Shown here one piece after another: positions 7,731-17,767 of a DNA stretch of 64,000 nucleotides. The stretch covers positions 1 through 64,000 of the forward strand of contig JBEEFW010000123.1 in assembly GCA_041166385.1 (NCBI GenBank). The letters run 5' to 3'. The notes under the pieces are model-generated. The model ran no database searches. It had not been told where the DNA came from and saw only the letters and a program-made list of their open reading frames with translations. Origin of the DNA: DASUCS01 sp041166385. GTDB lineage: Bacteria > Actinomycetota > Acidimicrobiia > Acidimicrobiales > JACDCH01. A program made the translations under genes and the position numbers. Every line of letters begins with the position of its first letter. Position 1 is the stretch's first letter.

Positions 7731-8666
7731 ATGCTGACCTTCAGCGCCGAGGAGCTGGCCAACGCGGCCCACGAACTGGGGATGGAATTTCCCGTTCACG
7801 TTCTCGAACAACTCGTAGCCGCCATCGACGCCGGCAAGCACGTGGTGCTCACGGGCCCGCCCGGCACCGGCAAGACCACCCTCGCCTACCTGGCGGCCGA
7901 CGTCGGGCAGCACGCCATGCTGTGCACCGGCTACCTCCCCACCACCGCCACCACCGAGTGGACGACCTTCGAGACCATCGGCGGTTTCCAGCCGACGAAC
8001 GAAGGCTTCATCTATCGCCCCGGCTTGTTCATCGAGGCCATCGAGTCCGGCCGCTGGCTCGTGATCGACGAACTCAACCGGTCCAACTTCGACCGAGCGT
8101 TCGGGCAGCTGTTCACCGTCCTGTCCGGGCAGCCCGTCGTGCTCCCGTTCAAGCGGGCGGGCCAGAGCAAGCCGCTGTCGATCGTGCCGCACGGCGTCGA
8201 GCCGCCGAACGACACCGAACCCATCCGGGTGCCGCCCCGCTGGCGGATCCTCGCCACCATGAACGTCTTCGACAAGAACCTCTTGTTCGAGATGTCGTAC
8301 GCGCTCATGCGCCGGTTCGCCTTCGTCGAAGTCACGTCGCCGTCGGAGGACGTGTTCGAACGGCTGCTCGAAGGGCCGGGATCTCTCGTGCGCCAGCTCC
8401 TGCCGCTGCGCACGTTCCGCGATCTCGGGCCGGCGGTCTATCTCGATGCCGCCAAGTTCGCGGCCCGCCGCGCGACCGACAACGTCTCTGAATCGCGCGT
8501 GCTGTACGAGACGTTCTACGCGTTCTTCCTCCCGCAGTTCGAAGGCATGGACGATGCCCGCGCGTCGGCGCTGTACCGACTGGTCGCGCAGATCCTCGAG
8601 CCGCCCGAACAGGCGGAGGCTCAGCGCACGATCATGGAAGTCCTTGGCGTCGACGTCATCCCGTGA
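7731..8666 (+). CDS. McrB-like / AAA_5 (MoxR-related) ATPase
   Basis: A 311-residue AAA+ ATPase. Walker A GPPGTGKTT is at residues 42-50. Walker B is in RWLVIDELNRSNFDRAFGQL near residue 110, a form characteristic of the McrB/dynein-like clade. A sensor-1 strand RILATMNVFDKN and an arginine-finger region SYALMRRFAFVEV follow. There is no N-terminal DNA-binding domain of the kind found in classic McrB. It is followed after 20 bases by a gene with an McrC/DUF2357 signature, so it is probably the motor of a two-gene McrBC-type cassette. Whether it uses GTP or ATP cannot be read from the sequence. Confidence 0.85.
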   Translation: MLTFSAEELANAAHELGMEFPVHVLEQLVAAIDAGKHVVLTGPPGTGKTTLAYLAADVGQHAMLCTGYLPTTATTEWTTFETIGGFQPTNEGFIYRPGLFIEAIESGRWLVIDELNRSNFDRAFGQLFTVLSGQPVVLPFKRAGQSKPLSIVPHGVEPPNDTEPIRVPPRWRILATMNVFDKNLLFEMSYALMRRFAFVEVTSPSEDVFERLLEGPGSLVRQLLPLRTFRDLGPAVYLDAAKFAARRATDNVSESRVLYETFYAFFLPQFEGMDDARASALYRLVAQILEPPEQAEAQRTIMEVLGVDVIP

Positions 8667-8686
8667 TGTCGTGACGTCGTGACGGC

Positions 8687-9637
8687 ATGATCAACACCGA
8701 GGCAACCGTCGAGCTCTGGCACCGACTCGCTCGCCCATTCGACGCGGCATCGGCGGTCGAGGCGCTCACGGGGCTCCATTCCGCGACCGCCCGCCAGCTC
8801 GTCGGCATGCGGCTCGCGACATCACGCGAGGCCGACGCGCTGCTCGATCAGATGCACGAGATCGTGCGATCGCTCTCGATTGCGACCACGTCGAGCCCAT
8901 CGCGCTGCGAAGGCGAGGTCCGCGGCCCGATCTTGTGGAGCGAGACGATGGCGGCTCGCTCCGCCAGTCCCGGCGCGGGCAACGTGTTCGTGTGCGCGTC
9001 GACGATCAAGGCTTACGACACGGAGGAGAACCGTGTGCTGCGCTTCGCACTGGCGCGCGTCCGCGACGCGGCCCGCGACGCCGATCCGACGGGTCACTCG
9101 CACGGTGACGACGAGACGATCCGCCGAGCACGATTCAACGGGACGAGGGCGATCCGCGCGCTCGAGCACCGCACGCTCGTATCGGTGAGCAAGGCTCGAC
9201 CGAACGGCCGCGCGGTGCAGAAGGCGCGCACGGGGTCCCGCGCTCGCAGCTATCGACCCGCGGTTGCACTCCTCGAGCGTTCGTTCGAACCCATCGACGC
9301 CAACACCGTGGCCGAGCATTGCGACGACCACACGCGCCGGCAACACGGGCTGCTGCTCGCTGTGGCTGACCGCCTCCACCTCGGACCGTTCCGCGTGTCC
9401 GGACAGTCGCTCGAGAACGGACCGCTGCGCTACGTGCCCAAGCAGCGCGCCGGCGGCGACGACATGTACGGCGTGCTCCTGCGCAACCTGCTGCTCGACG
9501 TGCCCGACCCGATGAACGGCGTCGACCGATTCCAAGCCGAGCGCAATCTCAACGCTCGCGCCCACGACCATCCCGTCCTCATCGTCACCGGACCGGAAGA
9601 CGTCGACCGCGCCATCCGGCTCACGAGACCTCGGTAG
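8687..9637 (+). CDS. McrC/DUF2357-like partner protein
   Basis: A 316-residue protein. The segment GPILWSETMAARSA, followed by VCASTIKAYDTEENRVLRFA around residues 85-120, matches the conserved core of McrC/DUF2357 proteins, in which a Trp strand precedes a Y/F-DTPEN-R helix. A basic middle region (RPNGRAVQKARTGSRARSYR) follows. Classic McrC ends in a PD-(D/E)XK nuclease; I see no clear D...(D/E)xK set here. It is therefore either a nuclease-less variant or very divergent. Tight linkage to the AAA gene supports one functional unit. A defence role is inference. Confidence 0.68.
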   Translation: MINTEATVELWHRLARPFDAASAVEALTGLHSATARQLVGMRLATSREADALLDQMHEIVRSLSIATTSSPSRCEGEVRGPILWSETMAARSASPGAGNVFVCASTIKAYDTEENRVLRFALARVRDAARDADPTGHSHGDDETIRRARFNGTRAIRALEHRTLVSVSKARPNGRAVQKARTGSRARSYRPAVALLERSFEPIDANTVAEHCDDHTRRQHGLLLAVADRLHLGPFRVSGQSLENGPLRYVPKQRAGGDDMYGVLLRNLLLDVPDPMNGVDRFQAERNLNARAHDHPVLIVTGPEDVDRAIRLTRPR

Positions 9638-9672
9638 CGCTCCGGTGCCGTTGCAGTGACGGGCGAGCGCGC

Positions 9673-10776
9673 TTAGCCGACGCGAAGGGCTTGCAAAGGA
9701 GCCCACAGTTCATCGCCGGTGGTGCGGTAGTCGTAGATGCTGCCGCCGATACACCCTCGCTCCGCCGCCGCTCGCACGAGACCGTTGATGTCGTCTGGAG
9801 TCGACGTGTCGCCGATACCACCGATCGTGTGCACGACCGCATTCGGATTGCCGATGTGGTCGCGGATGCGGTCGATGTTCGTGGCCGTGTACACATACGC
9901 GTCACGCCACCCGCCGATGCGGTTCGTCCAGTAGCTCATCGGCTGCCACACGTCGAAGTACTGCGCGAGCTCGGCCCACGGGTAGCCAGGCCAGTAGTTC
10001 GAATTCACGTCTTCCATCACGACGGGGGGCAGCACGATGGCCGACAGCACCTGCCCCGGTAGTCGCTGCCGCAGCGCGGCGCTCAGCGAGAGAAGTCGCT
10101 GGTTGCGATCCGCCACATCCGCGACCTTGCGTGACTCGATGTCGATGGCGAGTCCGTCGATGGGGAGGGCGGCGATCGCCGCGAGCCGTTGCATGTCGTC
10201 GTTCGGATCGTCGAGGTCGGGCAGGTACCACGCCACCACGCGCATGCCATCGGCGCGCGCCCGCTGGATCAACGAGAGGAGCCGCTCCGGTTCGAGAACC
10301 GGTGTGACGGCATCCCAGCGCGTCGCCTGGACATACAGCGTCTGCACACCGAGCGACGCCATGCGATCGATGTCCGGGATGCCGACGGCTCCACCTCCGT
10401 AGGTCTCCGACCAGTCGTAGACGTCGATCCACGCGCCGAACCCGGCGTAGGGCTCGAACGTGTAGGAGCCCGGTGGGGCCAGGGGTGCACCGGGCTCGAC
10501 CGCGGCGGACATGATCGGCGGGGGCGGCGACTCGGTGGTCGGCGGCTCCGTCGGCGGAGGCTCGGGCGGCGGCGCTTCGGTCGTGGTCGGCTCGGGCGGC
10601 AGCGTCGTGGTGGGCCGGGCGGCGGGCCCGGCCGTGCGCTTACCGCCGGCAACGACAGACGTCTTCGCGTCGGCGCGGGTGCTCAACGCGGCGAAGGACC
10701 CGAGCATCGTCACGACGATCAAGGCGGATGTCGCGCGCAGCAGCGCGCGCGATGACGCCAGCCGAGCGAACCCCAC
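9673..10776 (-). CDS. Secreted/membrane-anchored TIM-barrel protein with Pro/Thr-rich linker (putative glycoside hydrolase, DUF4015-like)
   Basis: A 367-residue protein. An N-terminal signal or anchor segment (ALLRATSALIVVTMLGSF) is followed by a low-complexity Pro/Thr/Glu linker (residues about 50-95), then a domain with repeated strand-helix units: GAWIDVYDW, GVQTLYVQATRW, MRVVAWYLPD, DGLAIDIESRK, DVWQPMSYW. These fit a glycosidase-like TIM barrel. DIE and QPMSYW are at positions where such barrels carry acidic and aromatic substrate residues. The GTG at 10776 was chosen because the longer frame overlaps typA; it leaves 7 bases after the typA stop. The substrate is unknown, possibly cell-wall or extracellular glycan. 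Confidence 0.72.
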   Translation of the reverse strand: MGFARLASSRALLRATSALIVVTMLGSFAALSTRADAKTSVVAGGKRTAGPAARPTTTLPPEPTTTEAPPPEPPPTEPPTTESPPPPIMSAAVEPGAPLAPPGSYTFEPYAGFGAWIDVYDWSETYGGGAVGIPDIDRMASLGVQTLYVQATRWDAVTPVLEPERLLSLIQRARADGMRVVAWYLPDLDDPNDDMQRLAAIAALPIDGLAIDIESRKVADVADRNQRLLSLSAALRQRLPGQVLSAIVLPPVVMEDVNSNYWPGYPWAELAQYFDVWQPMSYWTNRIGGWRDAYVYTATNIDRIRDHIGNPNAVVHTIGGIGDTSTPDDINGLVRAAAERGCIGGSIYDYRTTGDELWAPLQALRVG

Positions 10777-10783
10777 GGATGTC

Positions 10784-12610
<1,827 letters not shown>

Positions 12611-12646
12611 TGCGGGCGACTCAATTTCGAGGGTGTGAGGGGGGTA

Positions 12647-12841
12647 CTAGAAACCGCGACCGTCGTCGTCGGAATCTTCTTCTTGCCCGGCAAGGCACCA
12701 CCCAGCGTGGTCCGCGCCCGGGATGGCGCCGCACTCCACGCACGGTTCGGCGTCCTCCGGCCCGAAGAGCGCGTCGAGGTCGTCGTTGGTTCGTTTGAGC
12801 GCTCGGGCCTCTTCGAAGCGCCGATGACGACCCTTCTTCAC
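12647..12841 (-). CDS. Small CxxC protein, 64 aa
   Basis: A 64-residue protein with a GTG start. A basic N-terminus (KKGRHRRFEEARALKR) is followed by a knuckle EPCVECGAIPGADHAGWC, which can bind one zinc through two or three cysteines and a histidine, and an acidic tail (EEDSDDDGRGF). No family is recognised. It lies 36 bases before typA on the same strand. The polarity of charge and the Cys/His cluster argue that it is coding rather than noise. Confidence 0.5.
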   Translation of the reverse strand: MKKGRHRRFEEARALKRTNDDLDALFGPEDAEPCVECGAIPGADHAGWCLAGQEEDSDDDGRGF

Positions 12842-12956
12842 GGGCGAGCTCCCACGTCAACTGGCTGGTATCCGGGTGGGCAGTGTAGCCGGACCCGTAC
12901 TGTTCTGGCCCATGCGGGCTGGCATCGAATCCGCCGGTCGGCCCTAGCGTGCCGTG

Positions 12957-14483
12957 ATGCCCCAGGTGCCTTGGTGGAAGTCAGCGGTCGTCTACCAGGT
13001 GTACCCCCGGTCGTTCGCCGACTCGAATGGTGACGGCGTCGGGGATCTGGAGGGCATTCGCGAGCGGCTCGACCACCTCGCCTGGCTGGGCGTCGATGCG
13101 ATCTGGATCTCACCGTTCTTCCCCTCGCCGATGGCCGACTTCGGCTACGACGTCTCGGACTACTGCGATGTCGACCCCATCTTCGGCAACCTCGCCGATT
13201 TCGATGGCCTCGTCGCCGATGCGCACGCCGTCGGGATCAGGGTGATCATCGACTGGGTGCCGAACCACACCTCGGATCAGCACGCCTGGTTCAAGGAGGC
13301 GCGTTCGTCCCGCGACAACCCGAAGCGTGACTGGTACATCTGGCGCGATCCGGCGCCCGACGGAGGTCCGCCCAACAACTGGATCGGCGCCTTCCTCGAG
13401 GGCAGCGCGTGGACCCTCGACGAGACCACCGGGCAGTACTACCTCCACCTGTTCCTGCCTGAGCAGCCCGACCTCAACTGGCGCAATCCCGACGTCATCG
13501 AGGCGATGCACGACACGCTGCGGTTCTGGCTCGACCGGGGCGTCGACGGCTTCCGCATGGACGTGATCATGGGCATCGTCAAGCGCGAGGACCTCGCCGA
13601 CGTCGAGGACGGCCTCGTGCAGATGGCCGACGAGTCCCGCTACGACCCGCCGGCGGTGCACGAACGACTGCGCGCGATTCGCAAGCTGCTCGACAGCTAT
13701 ACGGGTGACCGGATGTCGATCGGCGAAGTGTTCATCCTGTCGACTGCAAAGGTCGCCGAGTACTACGGCGACAACGACGAGCTCCACCTGTCGTTCAACT
13801 TCCCACCGTTGTTCGCGCCATGGGACGCCGAGAAATGGCGTCATCGCATCGAGCGCACCGAGGACGAGCTCGGCAAGGTCGCGGCGTGGCCGACGTGGGT
13901 GCTGTCGAACCACGACAACCCGCGCCATCGCACGCGCTACGGGGGATCCGAGGCGCGCGCTCGCGCCGCGGCCGTCTTGCTGCTCACGCTCCGGGGCACG
14001 CCGACGATGTACGAAGGCGAGGAGCTCGGCCTCGAAGACGCGGTCGTGCCGCCAGAGCGGGTCGTCGATCCGGGCGGGCGCGACGGATGCCGCGCACCGG
14101 TGCCGTGGACGGCTGCTCCGCCGCACGGTTGGGACGGTGCCGAGCCGTGGCTGCCGTTCCCACCGGAGCCGAGCGAACGGTCAGCCGAGTCGCTCACGGC
14201 CGACGAGACGTCGATCCTCCACCTGTACCGCCGGCTGCTCGAGGCTCGACACGCCTCTGCGGCGTTGCAGCTGGGTGAGCTGACGCTGCTCGACGCGCCA
14301 GAGGGCGTGCTCGCCTACGAACGCACCAGCGACGAGGACAGCCGCGTCGTGCTCGTCAACTTCACGAGCGAATCGCACGACGTTGACGCCCGCGGCACCG
14401 TCGAGGTGTCGAGCGTTGGTCGCGGCGAAGGGAAGCCGTTCAGCGGCACGCTCGCCGCGGACGAGGCTGTCGTTCTGAGCTGA
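12957..14483 (+). CDS. GH13 alpha-glucosidase / oligo-1,6-glucosidase
   Basis: A 508-residue alpha-amylase-superfamily enzyme hydrolysing alpha-glucosidic bonds of small malto- or isomalto-oligosaccharides. The GH13 regions are in order: YQVYPRSFADSNGDGVGDLEG (N-terminal), DWVPNHTS (region I), DGFRMDVI with the nucleophile Asp (region II), SIGEVF with the acid/base Glu (region III) and LSNHDNPR (region IV). TMYEGEELG and a C-terminal beta domain follow. There is no signal peptide, so it is cytoplasmic. The ATG at 12957 is preferred over a GTG one codon upstream. The motifs resemble AglA/MalL-type and sucrose-active members; the exact substrate is unresolved. Confidence 0.9.
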   Translation: MPQVPWWKSAVVYQVYPRSFADSNGDGVGDLEGIRERLDHLAWLGVDAIWISPFFPSPMADFGYDVSDYCDVDPIFGNLADFDGLVADAHAVGIRVIIDWVPNHTSDQHAWFKEARSSRDNPKRDWYIWRDPAPDGGPPNNWIGAFLEGSAWTLDETTGQYYLHLFLPEQPDLNWRNPDVIEAMHDTLRFWLDRGVDGFRMDVIMGIVKREDLADVEDGLVQMADESRYDPPAVHERLRAIRKLLDSYTGDRMSIGEVFILSTAKVAEYYGDNDELHLSFNFPPLFAPWDAEKWRHRIERTEDELGKVAAWPTWVLSNHDNPRHRTRYGGSEARARAAAVLLLTLRGTPTMYEGEELGLEDAVVPPERVVDPGGRDGCRAPVPWTAAPPHGWDGAEPWLPFPPEPSERSAESLTADETSILHLYRRLLEARHASAALQLGELTLLDAPEGVLAYERTSDEDSRVVLVNFTSESHDVDARGTVEVSSVGRGEGKPFSGTLAADEAVVLS

Positions 14484-14605
14484 ACGAGGCACCGCGCTAC
14501 CCGCGCGAGTCGCCAACACAAACAACGCAGAAACCGTGTCTGACATCGAAGTGTCCGGGTATCTCGGCCTGCACACTCGAGCTAGCAAAACGGGAGCTGC
14601 TGTTC

Positions 14606-15112
14606 ATGTCCGACGGAAAACCAACAGAGAAAACTGCCGGCGGCCTCCTTGGCCAAGTCGTTGGCAAGGCGAAGGCGGTCGCCGGGTCGCTCCTTGGAAA
14701 CGACGAGCTGAAGCGTGAGGGGCGCCTCCAAGAGGCCAGTTCCGAGGCTGAAGTCGTTGCCGCCCGCGAAGCAGAGGAAGCCGAGCTCCGCGCAAAGGAG
14801 GCGGCGGTCGTCGAGCAACGAGCGGAAGCCGAGGCCGAGCGCGATCGGCTCACGGCCGAGCTCGAAGCCGAGGAGCGAGCCACCAACATCGAACGCAATC
14901 AAGCCCAAGCAGAGTCAGCCGCAGACTCCGACGCCGCCCGCGAGAAGCAGAAGATCGCCGCGACCGAGGCAGCACAGGAGCGTTCCGCTGACGCTGTCGA
15001 AGCCGCGGCGTTGCGTGATCGCGCACAGGAGGCGGCTGACGCCGCTCGTCTGGAGCGAGAAGCAGCCCGCGCCGAAGCAACCGCAGACCTGATCGACCCG
15101 GAGGAGAAGTGA
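14606..15112 (+). CDS. CsbD-like domain plus long coiled coil, 168 aa
   Basis: The N-terminal 50 residues (GGLLGQVVGKAKAVAGSLLGNDELKREG, in part) resemble the CsbD-like stress-protein domain. The rest is an alanine/glutamate/arginine-rich coiled coil (residues about 55-160). A probable RBS (GGGAG) lies upstream of ATG 14606. The stop overlaps the next ATG (TGATG), so the two helical proteins are likely co-translated. CsbD-type proteins are induced by stress in other bacteria. The extended coiled coil suggests a scaffold or membrane-associated filament with the next gene product; that is inference. Confidence 0.75.
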   Translation: MSDGKPTEKTAGGLLGQVVGKAKAVAGSLLGNDELKREGRLQEASSEAEVVAAREAEEAELRAKEAAVVEQRAEAEAERDRLTAELEAEERATNIERNQAQAESAADSDAAREKQKIAATEAAQERSADAVEAAALRDRAQEAADAARLEREAARAEATADLIDPEEK

Positions 15113-15735
15113 TGGAAGTGCGCACACTCGGACGCAACGCAATCGACGGCTGGCTGCGGCTGGTGCGCTGGCCGGTCGACACGGCCACGCAGCTGTTGCC
15201 CAACGGCGACAAGGGCCCCCGCAACGGGGCCATGCTGGCGATCGACCGCGTCGACGCCTCAGTGCGCGAGTTCCTCGGCCGCGTCCTGAGCGACGAGCAG
15301 CTGCAGGAAGACGCGCAGCGGCGACGCATGGCCACCGACGAGCGGGCACGCGCCATCGAGCTGCGTGTCGAGGCCGACGAACGCAAGGTCGAGGCCGATC
15401 GCAAGCTCGCCGAGCGCCAGGACACCGCTGCCAATCTGCGGGAGCGCGCGGAGCGCCAAGCCGCGGAGCGCGAGCAGCAGGCCGAGCAGGAGCGTCAAGA
15501 GCGCAAGACCCGCGTGCGGCAGACAGCCGCCAAGCAACAGTCAGCAGTGGAGCACGCGCGAACCGAGAAGGAGAAGGCGACCGAGCAGAAGGCGAAGCGC
15601 GAGCGTCTCCGCGTGCTCGATCAGCAGGCCGATGCTCTCGACACCGAGGTCGACGCGCTCACTGCCAGCGACGAGGCGCAGCGCTTGGAGAAGGCGGCCG
15701 CCAAGGCGAAGGCCGCCCGCAAGGGAACGGCCTAA
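15112..15735 (+). CDS. Coiled-coil hypothetical protein, 207 aa
   Basis: The N-terminal 60 residues form a distinct domain (IDGWLRLVRWPVDTATQLLPNG) that could be an amphipathic membrane-binding segment. From about residue 60 to the end it is a continuous charged coiled coil rich in Arg, Glu, Gln and Lys. It partners by overlap with the CsbD-like coiled-coil gene. The stop codon TAA overlaps the TAG stop of the convergent RNase D gene. No family is recognised, but similar two-gene arrangements would be worth looking for in related genomes. Confidence 0.7.
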   Translation: MEVRTLGRNAIDGWLRLVRWPVDTATQLLPNGDKGPRNGAMLAIDRVDASVREFLGRVLSDEQLQEDAQRRRMATDERARAIELRVEADERKVEADRKLAERQDTAANLRERAERQAAEREQQAEQERQERKTRVRQTAAKQQSAVEHARTEKEKATEQKAKRERLRVLDQQADALDTEVDALTASDEAQRLEKAAAKAKAARKGTA

Positions 15736-16883
15736 CGGTCTTCGAGGACGAGGCCGCCCTTGCCGTCGAACGACAGGGCGGCCCGGCCTTCGACGAGGCG
15801 CTTGATGTCCTGACCGAGGACGTCCGCACGCCAACCGCGCGTCAGCCGGGCGCTTTCGTCACCGCGCAGCAACGCCTCGACGTCCGAGCGCGTGGCGAGG
15901 AGTGTGGTGTCGATCTCCAGCCGTCTGCTCAGCTGACTGATCCAGGCGGACACCAACGCGACCGCTGGCCGCAACTCTCGATCGACGTCGCCCGTGGGCG
16001 GCATGCGGAGGTCTTCCTTCTTGAGCGCGAGACCGTCGTCGATCACGTTCATGATCGTGTGGACCGTGTCGCCGCGCAGGTGACGATCGTCGAGCCCGCG
16101 GACGCGACGAAGGTCGTCCCCCGTGCTCGGTGGACGCTGCGCGATCCCGACCAGCGCGAGATCGGGGAGCACGAAGCGCACCGGCTGGTCGATCTCACTC
16201 GCGCGCCGTTCGCGCCACGCGGCGAGCGCTTGGGCCACGCCGACCGCCTTCCCGCGCAGCTGCCGCGCCTCCTTGACCCTCCACCACGACTCGTCCGGAT
16301 CACGCGGGGCCGCGCCCTTCGCGAGCAGTTGCGTGCATTCGTCCTCGGCCCAGCTCAGCCGGCCCTTCTCCTCGAGCCGGTCGAGCAGCCACTGGTGCAA
16401 CGGGAGGAGGTGCTCGACGTCGGACGCGGCGTACGCCTTCTGGTCCTCGATCAGCGGCCGGCGCAGCCAGTCCGCCAGGCGGTCACCCTTCGGGAGACGA
16501 ATGCCGAGCACGCCTTGGACGAGCGTGGCCAGCGACGGTCCGTTGTAGCCCGCGAACCCGGCGGCGATCTGTGTGTCGAACAAGTGCGCCGGTAACGCGT
16601 CGCACGCCCGCAGGAGCACCTCCACGTCCTGCACGCTGCTGTGCATGACGATCGTCGTGTCGCTCTCGAGCACGGACGCGAACTCGGCAAGGTCGAGCAT
16701 CGTCGCGTCGACCAACGCGATCTCCTGCGCGCTTTGAGGTCCCCACACCAACTGCACGAGCGCGAGTTGCGGGTGATACGTGCGCTCGCGGTGGAACTCT
16801 GTGTCGAGTCCGACCACGGGCTCGTTCTCCAGCGCGCGCACGACGGCGGCGAACTCGTCCTGAGTGTCGACCCAGCGCGTCAA
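15732..16883 (-). CDS. rnd: Ribonuclease D (DEDD 3'-5' exonuclease with HRDC)
   Basis: A 383-residue exoribonuclease trimming 3' ends of tRNA and other stable RNA. The DEDD catalytic motifs are visible: LDTEFHRERTYHPQLALVQL near residue 25 (Exo I), MHSSVQDVEVLLRA near 80 (Exo II) and KAYAASDVEHLLPLHQWL near 155 (Exo III). The HRDC helical domain follows (ARQLRGKAVGVAQALAAWRE). The best start is TTG at 16883, which overlaps the rhodanese stop (TTGA); the longer GTG frame would run into the rhodanese gene. Confidence 0.87.
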   Translation of the reverse strand: MTRWVDTQDEFAAVVRALENEPVVGLDTEFHRERTYHPQLALVQLVWGPQSAQEIALVDATMLDLAEFASVLESDTTIVMHSSVQDVEVLLRACDALPAHLFDTQIAAGFAGYNGPSLATLVQGVLGIRLPKGDRLADWLRRPLIEDQKAYAASDVEHLLPLHQWLLDRLEEKGRLSWAEDECTQLLAKGAAPRDPDESWWRVKEARQLRGKAVGVAQALAAWRERRASEIDQPVRFVLPDLALVGIAQRPPSTGDDLRRVRGLDDRHLRGDTVHTIMNVIDDGLALKKEDLRMPPTGDVDRELRPAVALVSAWISQLSRRLEIDTTLLATRSDVEALLRGDESARLTRGWRADVLGQDIKRLVEGRAALSFDGKGGLVLEDR

Positions 16884-17197
16884 TCGGGACCGTGCTCGAC
16901 GGGGTGGCCGGCCTCCAGCCACGCCTTGCTGCCACCCGCCACGTTCACGGTGTCGTACCCCTGGTTGTTCAGGAACTCGACGGCTCTCCCGCTCCGGCCG
17001 CCCGTCGCACAGATCACATAGACCCGCTGATCGTCCGGGATCTCCTCGATGCGCTCCGGCACGTCGGCGAGCGGGATCAACTGCGCGCCGGGAACATGGA
17101 AGTTCTCGAACTCGTCCGGCTCACGTACGTCGACGAGCACGATCTTCGTTTCCCGGAGCCGAGCGAGCTCCTCGATGTCGATCGCCGGCACATCCAT
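16880..17197 (-). CDS. Single-domain rhodanese-like protein
   Basis: A 105-residue rhodanese domain that probably transfers sulfane sulfur. It has the domain opening VLVDVREPDEFENFHVPGAQLIPL and the active-site loop ICATGGRSGRAVEFL with the catalytic Cys at about residue 65. The length is normal for stand-alone rhodaneses (GlpE/PspE-like). It lies upstream of and overlaps RNase D, and follows the MobA-like gene after 12 bases on the same strand. A sulfur-carrier role in molybdopterin or thio-modification is possible from this neighbourhood but unproven. Confidence 0.88.
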   Translation of the reverse strand: MDVPAIDIEELARLRETKIVLVDVREPDEFENFHVPGAQLIPLADVPERIEEIPDDQRVYVICATGGRSGRAVEFLNNQGYDTVNVAGGSKAWLEAGHPVEHGPD

Positions 17198-17209
17198 CCG
17201 AGGGCCACC

Positions 17210-17767
17210 CTATCGGTGGCCTGGCAGGTCCTCTGGCGTGTCGGCATCGGCCAGCGGACCGACATCCAGCGCCACGATGCTCAGCTGCTCCATGGCTCGG
17301 CGAATGGCGCGCTCGCCCGCAGCAAAGGCCGCTGCGAGCGGTGCGTGGGCGGACGTCCGGACAGCGGCGGGCAGCGGGCGCCAGTGCCCATCGACGATCG
17401 GCACGGCGGCCAGCACATCGCTCATGGCGAGCGCGTCGACGAGGGCGCGCAGCGGTGGCGCGGAGGGCGCCACGAGGTCACAGGGCGCGATCAGCGTGAT
17501 CGGCCCGTCGGCCTGTGCCAGTCCTGTGAGTAGGCCACCGAGCGGACCGGCATCGGGATGCTCGTCGTCGATCACGACGAGGCCGAGGGCGCGGAGGGCT
17601 GGTGCGTCGCCGCCGACACAAACCACGCCGACCGCCCCCGCGTCGCGCACCGCGCGCGTGACGCGTGTCGCCATCGACTCGCCGTCGAGCTCCAGCAGCG
17701 CTTTGTCGCGCCCCATCCGCTCGCTGCGGCCGCCCGTGAGGACGACCCCGCCGAACGGTTCAGCCAC
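17210..17767 (-). CDS. mobA: MobA-like nucleotidyltransferase (molybdenum cofactor guanylyltransferase family)
   Basis: A 185-residue NTP-transferase. The N-terminal GGVVLTGGRSERMGRDKALLEL (read in two parts) is the MobA nucleotide-binding loop with the conserved Lys, followed by a DDEHPDAGPLGGLLTGL segment and IAPCDLVAPSAPPL with the metal-binding Asp. MobA attaches GMP to molybdopterin; MocA-type relatives attach CMP. It is somewhat short and divergent, so substrate choice is open. The GTG start at 17767 lies 8 bases inside the preceding lipoprotein gene. Confidence 0.78.
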   Translation of the reverse strand: MAEPFGGVVLTGGRSERMGRDKALLELDGESMATRVTRAVRDAGAVGVVCVGGDAPALRALGLVVIDDEHPDAGPLGGLLTGLAQADGPITLIAPCDLVAPSAPPLRALVDALAMSDVLAAVPIVDGHWRPLPAAVRTSAHAPLAAAFAAGERAIRRAMEQLSIVALDVGPLADADTPEDLPGHR

